Part shown: piece by piece, positions 6,327 to 12,315 of the stretch
Layout: each line of letters opens with the position of its first letter
Position numbering within the stretch: the first letter of the stretch is position 1
Assembly: GCA_007119345.1 (NCBI GenBank)
Contig: SKPV01000150.1
Span: forward strand, 1-12,800
From: Halovivax sp.
GTDB lineage: Archaea > Halobacteriota > Halobacteria > Halobacteriales > Natrialbaceae
Length of the DNA: 12,800 nucleotides
Direction: 5' to 3'
Made by a program: the position numbers and the translations under genes
The notes under the pieces: generated by a model
Database searches by the model: none
The model's input: the letters and a program-made list of their open reading frames with translations, nothing else
What the model was told of the DNA's origin: nothing

Positions 6327-7247
6327 TCAGACGAGCTTGCGCAGGATGGCGTAGGCGGCGTCGCGCAGGCGATCGGGCAGGAACCGGGCGTACGAGCCGT
6401 ACTGGGCGACGGCGCCGACCGGGTAGCGCGCCGGCGGTTCCGAGCAGGTCGCCGCGTGGACGATCGCCTCGGCGACGTCCTCGGGCTCGAGCGCCAGCGG
6501 GCCGCCGCCGCCGATCAGCTGGGCCTCCTCGTAGAGTTCGTAGAGCGGCTCGTAGGCGGGCGTTCGCTCGGGGGGGACCTCCTCGTCGACGCGCTCGACG
6601 AACTCGGTCTCGACGGGACCGGGCTCGACCAGCACCACGTCGATCCCGAACTCCTCGACCTCGGCGCGCAGCGCGTCGCTCATCGCCTCGAGGGCGTGCT
6701 TCGAGCCGGCGTAGGCGCCCGCGCCGGCGAACGAGATGCGCCCGATGACGCTGGAGACGTTGACGATCCGGCCCGACTCCTGGGCGCGCATGTGCGGGAG
6801 CGCGGCCCGGGTGAGCCGGTGGGGCCCGTAGACGTTGACGTCGAACTGGCGGTGCAACTCGGCGGTCGAGACGTCCTCCAGGGGCCCCATCTGGGCGTAG
6901 CCGGCGTTGTTCACGACGCAGTCGATCGCGCCGGCGGCCTCGACCGTCTCCTCGACGACGGCGGTGACCTCCGCCGGCTTCGTGACGTCCAGCGCGACCG
7001 TCTCACAGCCCGCCTCGGCGAGCTCGGCCACGTCGTCGGGGTTCCGGGCGGTGGCCACGACGCGCCAGTCCTCGGCGAGGAACGCTCGGGCGGTCGCGCG
7101 GCCGATCCCGGACGAGCAGCCGGTGATCAGGGCACACCGCTTGCGGGTGTAGCGGTCGTCGGTCGTGGCGCCCGTACGCTCGTCGGCTCGCGACCCCGTC
7201 GCCGTCGGGCCCTCGCCCGCGGCGTCGGCGTCCGCAGCGGTCGTCAT
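6327..7247 (-). CDS. short-chain dehydrogenase/reductase (SDR), classical type
   Basis: A 306-residue NAD(P)-dependent oxidoreductase. After an N-terminal acidic, low-complexity tail of about 35 residues, the Rossmann fold shows ALITGCSSGIGRATA (TGxxxGIG at 42-49), LDVT (86-89), NNAG at 113-116, the catalytic serine in NVSSVIG (S166) and YAGSK (Y179, K183), followed by EPGPVETEF. The arginine after the second strand (TARNPDD) favours NADP(H). The substrate is unknown. Start ATG 7247 is preferred over the in-frame GTG at 7262 because a TATA-like TTACGTAT lies about 26 bp upstream. It is the first gene of a probable two-gene unit with glycerate kinase (32 bp gap). A role on a hydroxyacid or semialdehyde linked to glycerate is conceivable but is only inference from context. 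Confidence 0.9.
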   Translation of the reverse strand: MTTAADADAAGEGPTATGSRADERTGATTDDRYTRKRCALITGCSSGIGRATARAFLAEDWRVVATARNPDDVAELAEAGCETVALDVTKPAEVTAVVEETVEAAGAIDCVVNNAGYAQMGPLEDVSTAELHRQFDVNVYGPHRLTRAALPHMRAQESGRIVNVSSVIGRISFAGAGAYAGSKHALEAMSDALRAEVEEFGIDVVLVEPGPVETEFVERVDEEVPPERTPAYEPLYELYEEAQLIGGGGPLALEPEDVAEAIVHAATCSEPPARYPVGAVAQYGSYARFLPDRLRDAAYAILRKLV

Positions 7248-7268
7248 ACCCGACACGTTCACGCGACG

Positions 7269-7276
7269 ATACGTAA
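7269..7276 (-). promoter_or_regulatory. TATA-like element for the SDR-glycerate kinase unit
   Basis: TTACGTAT on the minus strand is centred about 26 bp upstream of the ATG at 7247, the position expected for a leaderless transcript. It sits between that start codon and the repeat block downstream of nfi, so the SDR gene need not depend on nfi transcription. Confidence 0.55.
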
Positions 7277-7333
7277 GTCCCGCCGATTCTTCGCGGCTCG
7301 TACGACGATCCCCGGAACCCGGTCGCGACGCCT

Positions 7334-7484
7334 CGCTCCACGTGCTCGGCCGAACCGACGCCCGCCGCCGTCACTCCGCACGCTCGGCGGCGCCGACCTC
7401 GGCTGCCAGCAATCCGGGCGCTCGGCCGAGCCGACGCTCGCCGGCGTCACTCCACGTGCTCGGTCTTCGCCTCGTCGGCGTACG
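7334..7484. repeat. 36-40-bp imperfect tandem repeats spanning the 3' end of nfi
   Basis: Three units follow the nfi stop codon in its direction of transcription: 7412-7447 (36 bp), 7372-7411 (40 bp) and 7334-7371 (38 bp). Each matches cactccacgtgctcggccga followed by rccgacgctcgccggcgt. The unit starting at 7448 is coding and holds the last codons of endonuclease V (TEHVE and stop). The core of each non-coding unit can pair with itself (for example ctcggccgag at 7421-7430 and tcggc-ggc-gccga at 7384-7396). The gap contains no supported gene. Confidence 0.8.
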
Positions 7485-8238
7485 CGTCGGCGAGCCGGAC
7501 GGGTTCCGGGAGCTTGTAGCCGGCCGAGAGCGCGAGGACCGCGTTCGCCGCGGTGTCGGGCCCGACGCGGTGGCCCGGACTCACGTACAGCGGGTTGACG
7601 TGGCGGTTCGGCGAGTCGTACTGCTTCGTCTGGACGGCGTAGCCCAGCAGCGTCCCCTCGGGCGCGTCGACGCGCTCGTTCGCCACGATCGCCACTCGCT
7701 CGCCCGCCGCGAGTCCGTCGGTCTCGTCGACCGCCCGCCCGCAGAGCAGGCTCTTGGCCACGCCGACGCTCGGCCGATCCAGCACCACGCCCACGTGGGT
7801 CGCGATCCCGGCCTGCCGGAAGTGGATGCGACCGCTGCCGTCGAAGAGGTAGAAGTCCGGCTCGACCGACAGCTCCTCGACGGCGTCCAGGATCGCGTCC
7901 CCCTCGCGAAAGGACAGGAGTCCGGGGATGTACGGTATTTCGAGGGGCGTCACGGCGTGGACGCGCTCGATCACCTCCCACTCGTCGCCGGCGGCGCGCA
8001 TCGCCACCACGGCGCTGACGGCGCGCTCTTCCTCCGGGAGAAACGACTGGTCGACTCCGGCGACGATCGGCGCGGCCCGATCGCTCGCCGTCTCGGCGAG
8101 CGGGTCGCTCAGGTGGGCCGGGTCGATCGACAGGTCGTCCTCGAAGACGGCCGCCGCGGCGATCTCGCGCTGGAGTTCCTCCATCTCAGCGCGCGTGAGG
8201 GCGGAATCTGGCGCGAGATCGGGCCGGGGTGAAGCCAT
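7447..8238 (-). CDS. nfi: endonuclease V
   Basis: A 263-residue endonuclease V, somewhat longer than the bacterial enzyme (about 225), with an N-terminal helical extension. The family cleaves the second phosphodiester bond 3' to deoxyinosine in DNA (or inosine in RNA), starting repair of deaminated adenine. All metal-site residues are visible: D63 in VAGVDQSF, E112 in PYIPGLLSFREGDAIL, and D133 in YLFDGSGRIHF. Also present are the wedge motif PYIPG (102-106), K162 in VGVAKSLLCG, and H223 in VSPGHRVG. I chose ATG 8238 because the frame upstream is low-complexity, and a TATA-like stretch (TGATTTG on the coding strand, 8261-8267) lies about 26 bp before it. It is downstream of the rhomboid gene on the same strand (103 bp gap). 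Its last codons are a copy of the repeat that follows it. Confidence 0.95.
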   Translation of the reverse strand: MASPRPDLAPDSALTRAEMEELQREIAAAAVFEDDLSIDPAHLSDPLAETASDRAAPIVAGVDQSFLPEEERAVSAVVAMRAAGDEWEVIERVHAVTPLEIPYIPGLLSFREGDAILDAVEELSVEPDFYLFDGSGRIHFRQAGIATHVGVVLDRPSVGVAKSLLCGRAVDETDGLAAGERVAIVANERVDAPEGTLLGYAVQTKQYDSPNRHVNPLYVSPGHRVGPDTAANAVLALSAGYKLPEPVRLADAYADEAKTEHVE

Positions 8239-8260
8239 CGATCGGGGTTCGGGGTCGAGG

Positions 8261-8267
8261 CAAATCA
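8261..8267 (-). promoter_or_regulatory. weak TATA-like element for nfi
   Basis: TGATTTG on the minus strand is the only AT-rich stretch in the 103-bp gap and is centred about 26 bp upstream of the nfi ATG at 8238. It is consistent with a leaderless start but is a weak match. Confidence 0.4.
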
Positions 8268-8341
8268 GTGGGGCGCTTTCGACCGGGCCGCGGTCGCCTT
8301 CGGGTCGGCGATCCGCTCCGAAATCGGGCGCGATCGTCCGG

Positions 8342-9256
8342 TCAGAACGGGCCGCGACCGCCGGGACCGCCGGGACCGCCCGGCCCGCCGAGTTGGAGCT
8401 GGTTCGGCGCCCGAATGCTCCGCGTGCGCTTGACGTACTCGCCGACGGCAAATCCGATCAGCAGGCCGACGAGGTGGGCGGCGTGGGCGATGCCGCCGGC
8501 GCCGGCCGCCCCGCCGCCGACCAGCAGGAGGCTGATCCCGGCGAAGCCGAGCGTGAGTATCCACAGCGGCATCGGGATGAAGAACATGAAGTAGACTTTG
8601 AGGTTCGGGTTCAGGATCGTGAGCACGCCCATGATCGCGAGCGCGGCGCCGCTCGCGCCGAGGACCGCCGACGGCTCGCCGGCGGCGGTCGCGACGCCGA
8701 TCTGGCCGAAGCCGGCGAGCACGCCGCTGACGACGAACAGGATGGCGAAGTCCCGAGAGCCGAGGTACCGCTCGACCATCGGGCCGAAGAAGAATATCAC
8801 GATGCTGTTGAACACGATGTGGAAGATGCCGCCGGGGTCGTGGGCGAAGATGGAGGTCACCCACGTCCAGACGTACTCGACGTTCCAGGAGGTCAGCACG
8901 AACAGCCGGTTGTGGAGGGCCTGGCCGCCGACGGCGAGGGCGATCCACTGGAGGAGGAGGGTGAGCCACATCAGCGCGAGGACCGCGTACGTCACGTTCC
9001 CCCGGAAGTACGCGAGCGGGCCGCCCGGGCCCGTGTCGATGGGGAGCTTCGCCAGCAGACTCTCGCGCTTCGAACCGCTCGCGTCGGCGGTGTCGTCGAA
9101 GCCGCTGTCGAACACGCCGCTCGGATCGTTCCAGCTGTGGAGCCCGGAGCAGCCGTGGTTCTCGGGGAGCCGGTGCTCCGAGCAGTGGGTGCCCCCGCAG
9201 TGCCGACAGTTGTACGGCATGCTTACCGCCTTCCCACACACGTCGCACGTCGCCAT
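8342..9256 (-). CDS. AN1-type zinc finger plus rhomboid-family intramembrane serine protease
   Basis: A 304-residue two-part protein. Residues 4-36 fit the AN1 zinc-finger spacing: C4-x2-C7-x9-C17-x2-C20-x4-C25-x2-H28-x5-H34-x-C36, with ligands for two zincs. A linker leads to a rhomboid domain (about 85-275) with about six membrane segments. It has the HxxxN motif H146/N150 (FHIVFNS), catalytic serine S202 in VLGASGAAL, and catalytic histidine H261 in AHLVGLLIGF. All key residues are present, so it should be an active protease cutting transmembrane substrates. The AN1 finger is probably a cytosolic recognition module. The tail is a GGP repeat encoded by 9-bp repeats just before the stop. The ATG at 9256 is immediately before the first zinc ligand. 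It is divergent from DUF5788 across a 108-bp gap with a G-quadruplex motif. Confidence 0.93.
   Translation of the reverse strand: MATCDVCGKAVSMPYNCRHCGGTHCSEHRLPENHGCSGLHSWNDPSGVFDSGFDDTADASGSKRESLLAKLPIDTGPGGPLAYFRGNVTYAVLALMWLTLLLQWIALAVGGQALHNRLFVLTSWNVEYVWTWVTSIFAHDPGGIFHIVFNSIVIFFFGPMVERYLGSRDFAILFVVSGVLAGFGQIGVATAAGEPSAVLGASGAALAIMGVLTILNPNLKVYFMFFIPMPLWILTLGFAGISLLLVGGGAAGAGGIAHAAHLVGLLIGFAVGEYVKRTRSIRAPNQLQLGGPGGPGGPGGRGPF
8345..8391 (-). repeat. 9-bp repeats encoding the Gly-Gly-Pro tail of the rhomboid protein
   Basis: The sequence ccgggaccg recurs with a 9-bp period near 8357-8383 and encodes GGPGGPGGPGG just before the C-terminal residues RGPF. The tract lies after the last membrane segment, so its length is probably not structurally constrained. 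Confidence 0.7.
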
Positions 9257-9262
9257 TGCGCA

Positions 9263-9295
9263 GGGGTATGGGGTGGATCGCTATGGGGTTTGGGG
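9263..9295 (+). other. putative G-quadruplex motif between divergent genes
   Basis: Four runs of four guanines lie at 9263-9266, 9270-9273, 9285-9288 and 9292-9295, with loops tat (3), 11 nt and ttt (3), and a T5 run follows. All are on the plus strand, 7-39 bp upstream of the rhomboid start codon. In the rhomboid transcript they would appear as C runs; in the coding strand of the DUF5788 gene they would be upstream G runs. Folding is inferred from the motif only. Confidence 0.6.
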
Positions 9296-9332
9296 TTTTT
9301 CGCGTCCGGCCGCTCGTCCGCGGTCGACGATC

Positions 9333-9341
9333 GTTTTTTGC
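9333..9341 (+). promoter_or_regulatory. TATA-like T-run for the DUF5788 gene
   Basis: A T6 run (9334-9339) in the context gttttttgc is centred about 28 bp upstream of the GTG at 9365 and only 19 bp upstream of the GTG at 9356. This spacing favours 9365 as a leaderless start. Confidence 0.5.
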
Positions 9342-9364
9342 ATCACGAACCCGGAGTGTCGAGT

Positions 9365-9805
9365 GTGAAACCGTACGAGCGAACCCAGTTGCTCGAACGC
9401 GTCGACCGCGAGGGGGCCACCGTCGGCGCGGACATCCCGGACCGGATCGAGGTCCAGGGCGAGGAGATCGACCTCCGCGAGTTCGTCTTCGAGATCAAGC
9501 GCCGGGAGACGGTTCCGTCCGGCGAGCGCGAGCGCGTCGAGCGGGCGAAGAAGAACCTCCGGCGCGAGCGCCTCCAGCGGGTCCAGCGGATCGAGGAGGG
9601 AGAACTCACCTTCGAGGAGGGCGAGGAACTCGCCCGCAGCGTCGTCGGCATCGACCGGGCGCTCAACGCCCTCGAGAGCCTCGGCCCGACGGACCTCGAG
9701 CGCGAACAGCGGGCCCGGGAGCTGGCGGACAAGAAGCGGTGGATGTCGTTCCTCAAGCAGGCGCTCGGCCGGGACGACGGCGCCGCGACGCGGGGTGGTC
9801 GATGA
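9365..9805 (+). CDS. DUF5788 family protein (conserved haloarchaeal, function unknown)
   Basis: A 146-residue soluble, strongly charged protein that I recognise as the haloarchaeal DUF5788 type. It starts KPYERTQLLERVDREGATVG, has a conserved block EIDLREFVFEIKRRE (about 34-48), then a long Arg/Glu-rich helical region (about 52-95, likely coiled coil or helical hairpin), the signature GIDRALNALESLGPTDLERE (about 94-113) and KKRWMSFLKQALG near the end. No enzyme motif is visible. The GTG at 9365 is chosen by promoter spacing and by the family N-terminus; a GTG three codons earlier is possible. It lies 67 bp upstream of polX on the same strand and is likely co-transcribed, which hints at a link to DNA metabolism, but that is inference. 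Confidence 0.85.
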   Translation: MKPYERTQLLERVDREGATVGADIPDRIEVQGEEIDLREFVFEIKRRETVPSGERERVERAKKNLRRERLQRVQRIEEGELTFEEGEELARSVVGIDRALNALESLGPTDLEREQRARELADKKRWMSFLKQALGRDDGAATRGGR

Positions 9806-9860
9806 CGCGTCGCTCTCGCCCGCCGGTGCGGCGAGATCCCGGCCGCCCGGGGCGCGCGAC

Positions 9861-9867
9861 GGAGGTG
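9861..9867 (+). promoter_or_regulatory. Shine-Dalgarno site deciding the polX start
   Basis: GGAGGTG matches the anti-Shine-Dalgarno end of archaeal 16S rRNA and stands 5 nt before the ATG at 9873. It selects that start over the in-frame GTG at 9795, which overlaps the preceding gene. It is the only strong ribosome-binding site I see in the window, and it fits an internal operon position. Confidence 0.8.
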
Positions 9868-9872
9868 GGCCG

Positions 9873-11663
9873 ATGACGACCAACGCCGAGCTCGCCGCCC
9901 GCTTCGAGGAGTTCGCGGACCTTCTGGAGGCCGACGACGTCGAGTACAAGCCCCGCGCCTACCGCCGGGCGGCCGAGAACGTCCGAGCGCACCCGATCCC
10001 CATCGCGGACCAGGTGCGGGCGGGTAACGAGGCCGCGATCGAGGAGATCGAGGGCGTCGGCGACGCCATCGGGTCGAAGATCGTCGAGTACGTCGAGACC
10101 GGCGAGATCGAAGAGCTCGAGGCGCTTCGCGAGGAGCTGCCGGTCGACATGGCCGACCTCACCCGCGTCGAGGGCGTCGGCCCGAAGACCGTCGGGACGC
10201 TCTACCGCGAGCTCGGCGTCTCGACGCTCGACGAGCTCGAGGCGGCCGCGGAGGCCGGCGAAATCCGGGAGGTGAAGGGATTCGGGCCCAAGACCGAGGA
10301 GAACATCCTCGACAACGTCGAGTTCGCGCGGACGGTGGGCCAGCGCCAGCTGCTGGGCGAGGCCCGCCCGCTCGCGGACGACGTGCTCGCCTACCTCGGG
10401 AGCGTCGACGCCGTCGACCGCGTGGAGGTGGCGGGCTCGATCCGCCGGTGGCGCGAGACGATCGGCGACGTGGACGTGCTCGCCGCGACCGAGGACGCGG
10501 AGGCGGTCGTCGACGCCCTCCGCTCGTGGAGCTCCGTCGACGACGAGATCGAGTCGGGTCCGGCGAAGGCGAGCGTCCGCGTCGGCGAGGTGCGCGTCGA
10601 CCTCCGGGTCGTCGTCCCCGAGGAGTTCGGCTCCGCGCTGCAGTACTTCACCGGGAGCCGGGACCACAACGTCCGGTTGCGAAACTACGCGATCGAGCGC
10701 GGGATGAAGCTCAACGAGTACGGCGCCTTCGACCTCGGCGATCTCGAGACCGAGGCGGACGCCGACGAGGCGGCGTCGGGGACCGACCACGTCGCCGGCG
10801 GCCAGCGCGCGGGCGAGCGCGTCGCCGGCGAGACCGAGGAGGGGATGTACGAGGCGCTCGGACTCTCCTGGATCCCGCCGGAGCTGCGCGAGGACCGCGG
10901 CGAGATCGCGGCCGCCGAGGCGGACGAGCTCCCCGACCTCGTGGCGATCGAGGATATCCGGGGCGACCTCCACACCCACACCGAGTGGTCCGACGGCAAC
11001 AACACGATCGACGAGATGGTCGCGGCGGCCGAAGACCGCGGCTACGACTACTACTGCATCGCCGATCACGCAGAAGGGCCGGGTGTGGTCGCAGATATGG
11101 GCCTGTCGGACACCGAGATCCTGGAGCAGGTGGAGGCGATCCGGGAGGTTGACGCCGCCGCCGATATCGAGGTCCTGGCCGGGATCGAGGCCAACATCGA
11201 CGCCGACGGCGAGATCGGCCTCTCCGATGAGGCGATCGAGGCGCTCGACCTGATCGTCGCCTCGCCCCACAGCGCCCTCTCCCAAGGGCCCGAGGAGGCA
11301 ACGGAGCGTCTGATCCGCGCGATCGAGAACCCGGCGGTCGATATCGCCGGTCACCCGAGCGGGCGCCTCCTGAACGAGCGCGAGGGGCTGGCGATCGACG
11401 CCGCCGCCCTCGGCGAGGCCGCCGCGGCGAGCGATACCGCCCTGGAAGTCAACGGCAATCCGCGCCGGCTCGACCTCTGGGGTAGCGCCGTCCAGGCGGC
11501 GATCGACGAGGGCGCGACGATCGCCATCAACACCGACGCACACCGCCCGGCGACCCTCGAGTTCGTCCGCTGGGGCGTCCACACCGCCCGACGTGGCTGG
11601 GCCGAGCCGGGGGACGTGCTCAACGCGTGGGCCTTCGAGGACGTGCGGGCGTTCCTGCACTGA
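9873..11663 (+). CDS. polX: family X DNA polymerase with C-terminal PHP domain
   Basis: A 596-residue PolX-PHP enzyme of usual length (about 570-600). It acts in DNA repair by gap filling, and the PHP part typically gives metal-dependent 3'-5' exonuclease or 3'-end processing. An N-terminal 8-kDa-like region has helix-hairpin-helix motifs at GVGDAIG (61-67), GVGPKTVG (101-108) and GFGPK (136-140). The nucleotidyltransferase core shows GSIRR (188-192), D199 and D201 in GDVDVL, and third aspartate D243 in RVDLRV. The PHP domain (about 361-590) shows DLHTHTEWSD (D365, H367, H369, D374), ADH (398-399), E439, H466, H494 and DAH (D555, H557), so both activities look intact. An acidic insert of about 34 residues (288-321) separates the core from the linker. 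A Shine-Dalgarno site fixes ATG 9873. It follows DUF5788 by 67 bp. Confidence 0.95.
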   Translation: MTTNAELAARFEEFADLLEADDVEYKPRAYRRAAENVRAHPIPIADQVRAGNEAAIEEIEGVGDAIGSKIVEYVETGEIEELEALREELPVDMADLTRVEGVGPKTVGTLYRELGVSTLDELEAAAEAGEIREVKGFGPKTEENILDNVEFARTVGQRQLLGEARPLADDVLAYLGSVDAVDRVEVAGSIRRWRETIGDVDVLAATEDAEAVVDALRSWSSVDDEIESGPAKASVRVGEVRVDLRVVVPEEFGSALQYFTGSRDHNVRLRNYAIERGMKLNEYGAFDLGDLETEADADEAASGTDHVAGGQRAGERVAGETEEGMYEALGLSWIPPELREDRGEIAAAEADELPDLVAIEDIRGDLHTHTEWSDGNNTIDEMVAAAEDRGYDYYCIADHAEGPGVVADMGLSDTEILEQVEAIREVDAAADIEVLAGIEANIDADGEIGLSDEAIEALDLIVASPHSALSQGPEEATERLIRAIENPAVDIAGHPSGRLLNEREGLAIDAAALGEAAAASDTALEVNGNPRRLDLWGSAVQAAIDEGATIAINTDAHRPATLEFVRWGVHTARRGWAEPGDVLNAWAFEDVRAFLH

Positions 11664-11737
11664 CGACGGAACCGACTCCCGTTCGATCGAATCCGGGGAC
11701 CGAGTCGCGAAAACCGAAACCTCGCTCGTCGAAATCC

Positions 11738-12193
11738 ATGCGCCTGCTCGTCGACGTCATGTGCGGCCGCCTTGTCCCCTACCTGCGGATGTGCGGCCAC
11801 GACGCCGCGTACGCCGGCGACCGCGGACTCGAAGCGGACGACGTGCTGCTCGACGTTGCAGCGGACGAAAACCGCACGGTCGTCACGCGGGACGTCGAAC
11901 TCGCCGATCGCGCGACGGACGCGATTCTGCTCGAGTCGCGGGACCTGGAGTCCCAACTCGCGGCGCTCGTCGACGCGGGGATCGAACTGCGCCTCGCCGA
12001 CGAGCCGCGGTTCTGCGGCCGCTGCAACGGCCGACTGGAGTCGGTGGACGAGGCGGCGTCGACGCCCGCGTACGCTCCGGATCCGGCCGACGAATCCGTC
12101 CGGCGCTGTCGCGACTGCGGCCAGCACTTCTGGCGCGGTAGCCACTGGGACCGGGTACGCCGAACGCTCGCGTCGATCCGCGCGCGCGAGTAG
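11738..12193 (+). CDS. Mut7-C domain protein (putative PIN-like RNase with zinc ribbon)
   Basis: A 151-residue protein of the Mut7-C family, a PIN-like nuclease fold plus zinc ribbon. The N-terminus LLVDVMCGRLVPYLRMCGHD (D6, M8, GRL at 10-12) and TVVTRDVELADRA (T50-R51-D52) are the family's signature acidic and conserved positions. The C-terminal ribbon has C93/C96 (RFCGRCNG) and C124/C127 (RRCRDCGQHFWRGSHWDR). By homology it is a probable metal-dependent ribonuclease, but activity and substrate are not established from sequence. The ATG at 11738 starts exactly at the domain. A weak AT-rich stretch (gaaaacc, 11709-11715) lies about 26 bp upstream. It lies 74 bp after polX, so co-transcription is possible. 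Its last codons belong to an imperfect repeat running into the 3' flank. Confidence 0.88.
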   Translation: MRLLVDVMCGRLVPYLRMCGHDAAYAGDRGLEADDVLLDVAADENRTVVTRDVELADRATDAILLESRDLESQLAALVDAGIELRLADEPRFCGRCNGRLESVDEAASTPAYAPDPADESVRRCRDCGQHFWRGSHWDRVRRTLASIRARE

Positions 12194-12267
12194 CAGGCTG
12201 CTGGGTCCGTCGATCCGCGAACCCCTGCTGGGACCGTCGGCGCGAGAGCTGCACAGCTACCGGGCCG
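12172..12267. repeat. imperfect repeats spanning the 3' end of the Mut7-C gene
   Basis: Units begin at 12172, 12209 and 12236. The first two share gtcgatccgcg, and ctgctggg followed by tcc or acc precedes units two and three (12199-12208 and 12226-12235). The third is shorter (gtcggcgcgag). The first unit includes the last codons and the TAG stop (12191-12193). Spacing is irregular (37 and 27 bp), so the array is weaker than the others. The rest of the gap to 12315 shows no gene. Confidence 0.6.
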
Positions 12268-12315
12268 GTCGACCAGCGGTGACGGGAAACCGATCGAGTT
12301 GGGGGGCGCTATCCG

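Noticed and set aside
4774..6354. A 526-codon plus-strand frame over glycerate kinase
   Set aside because: It is a shadow of a firmly identified minus-strand gene, common in GC-rich haloarchaeal DNA; it shows no domain and crosses the 23-bp repeat array.
9753..11660. A 635-codon open frame antisense to polX
   Set aside because: It has no start context or recognisable domain, its composition is that of a reverse-frame shadow (Arg/Val/Asp/Leu/Gly-rich), and the opposite strand has a complete PolX-PHP protein with all its motifs.
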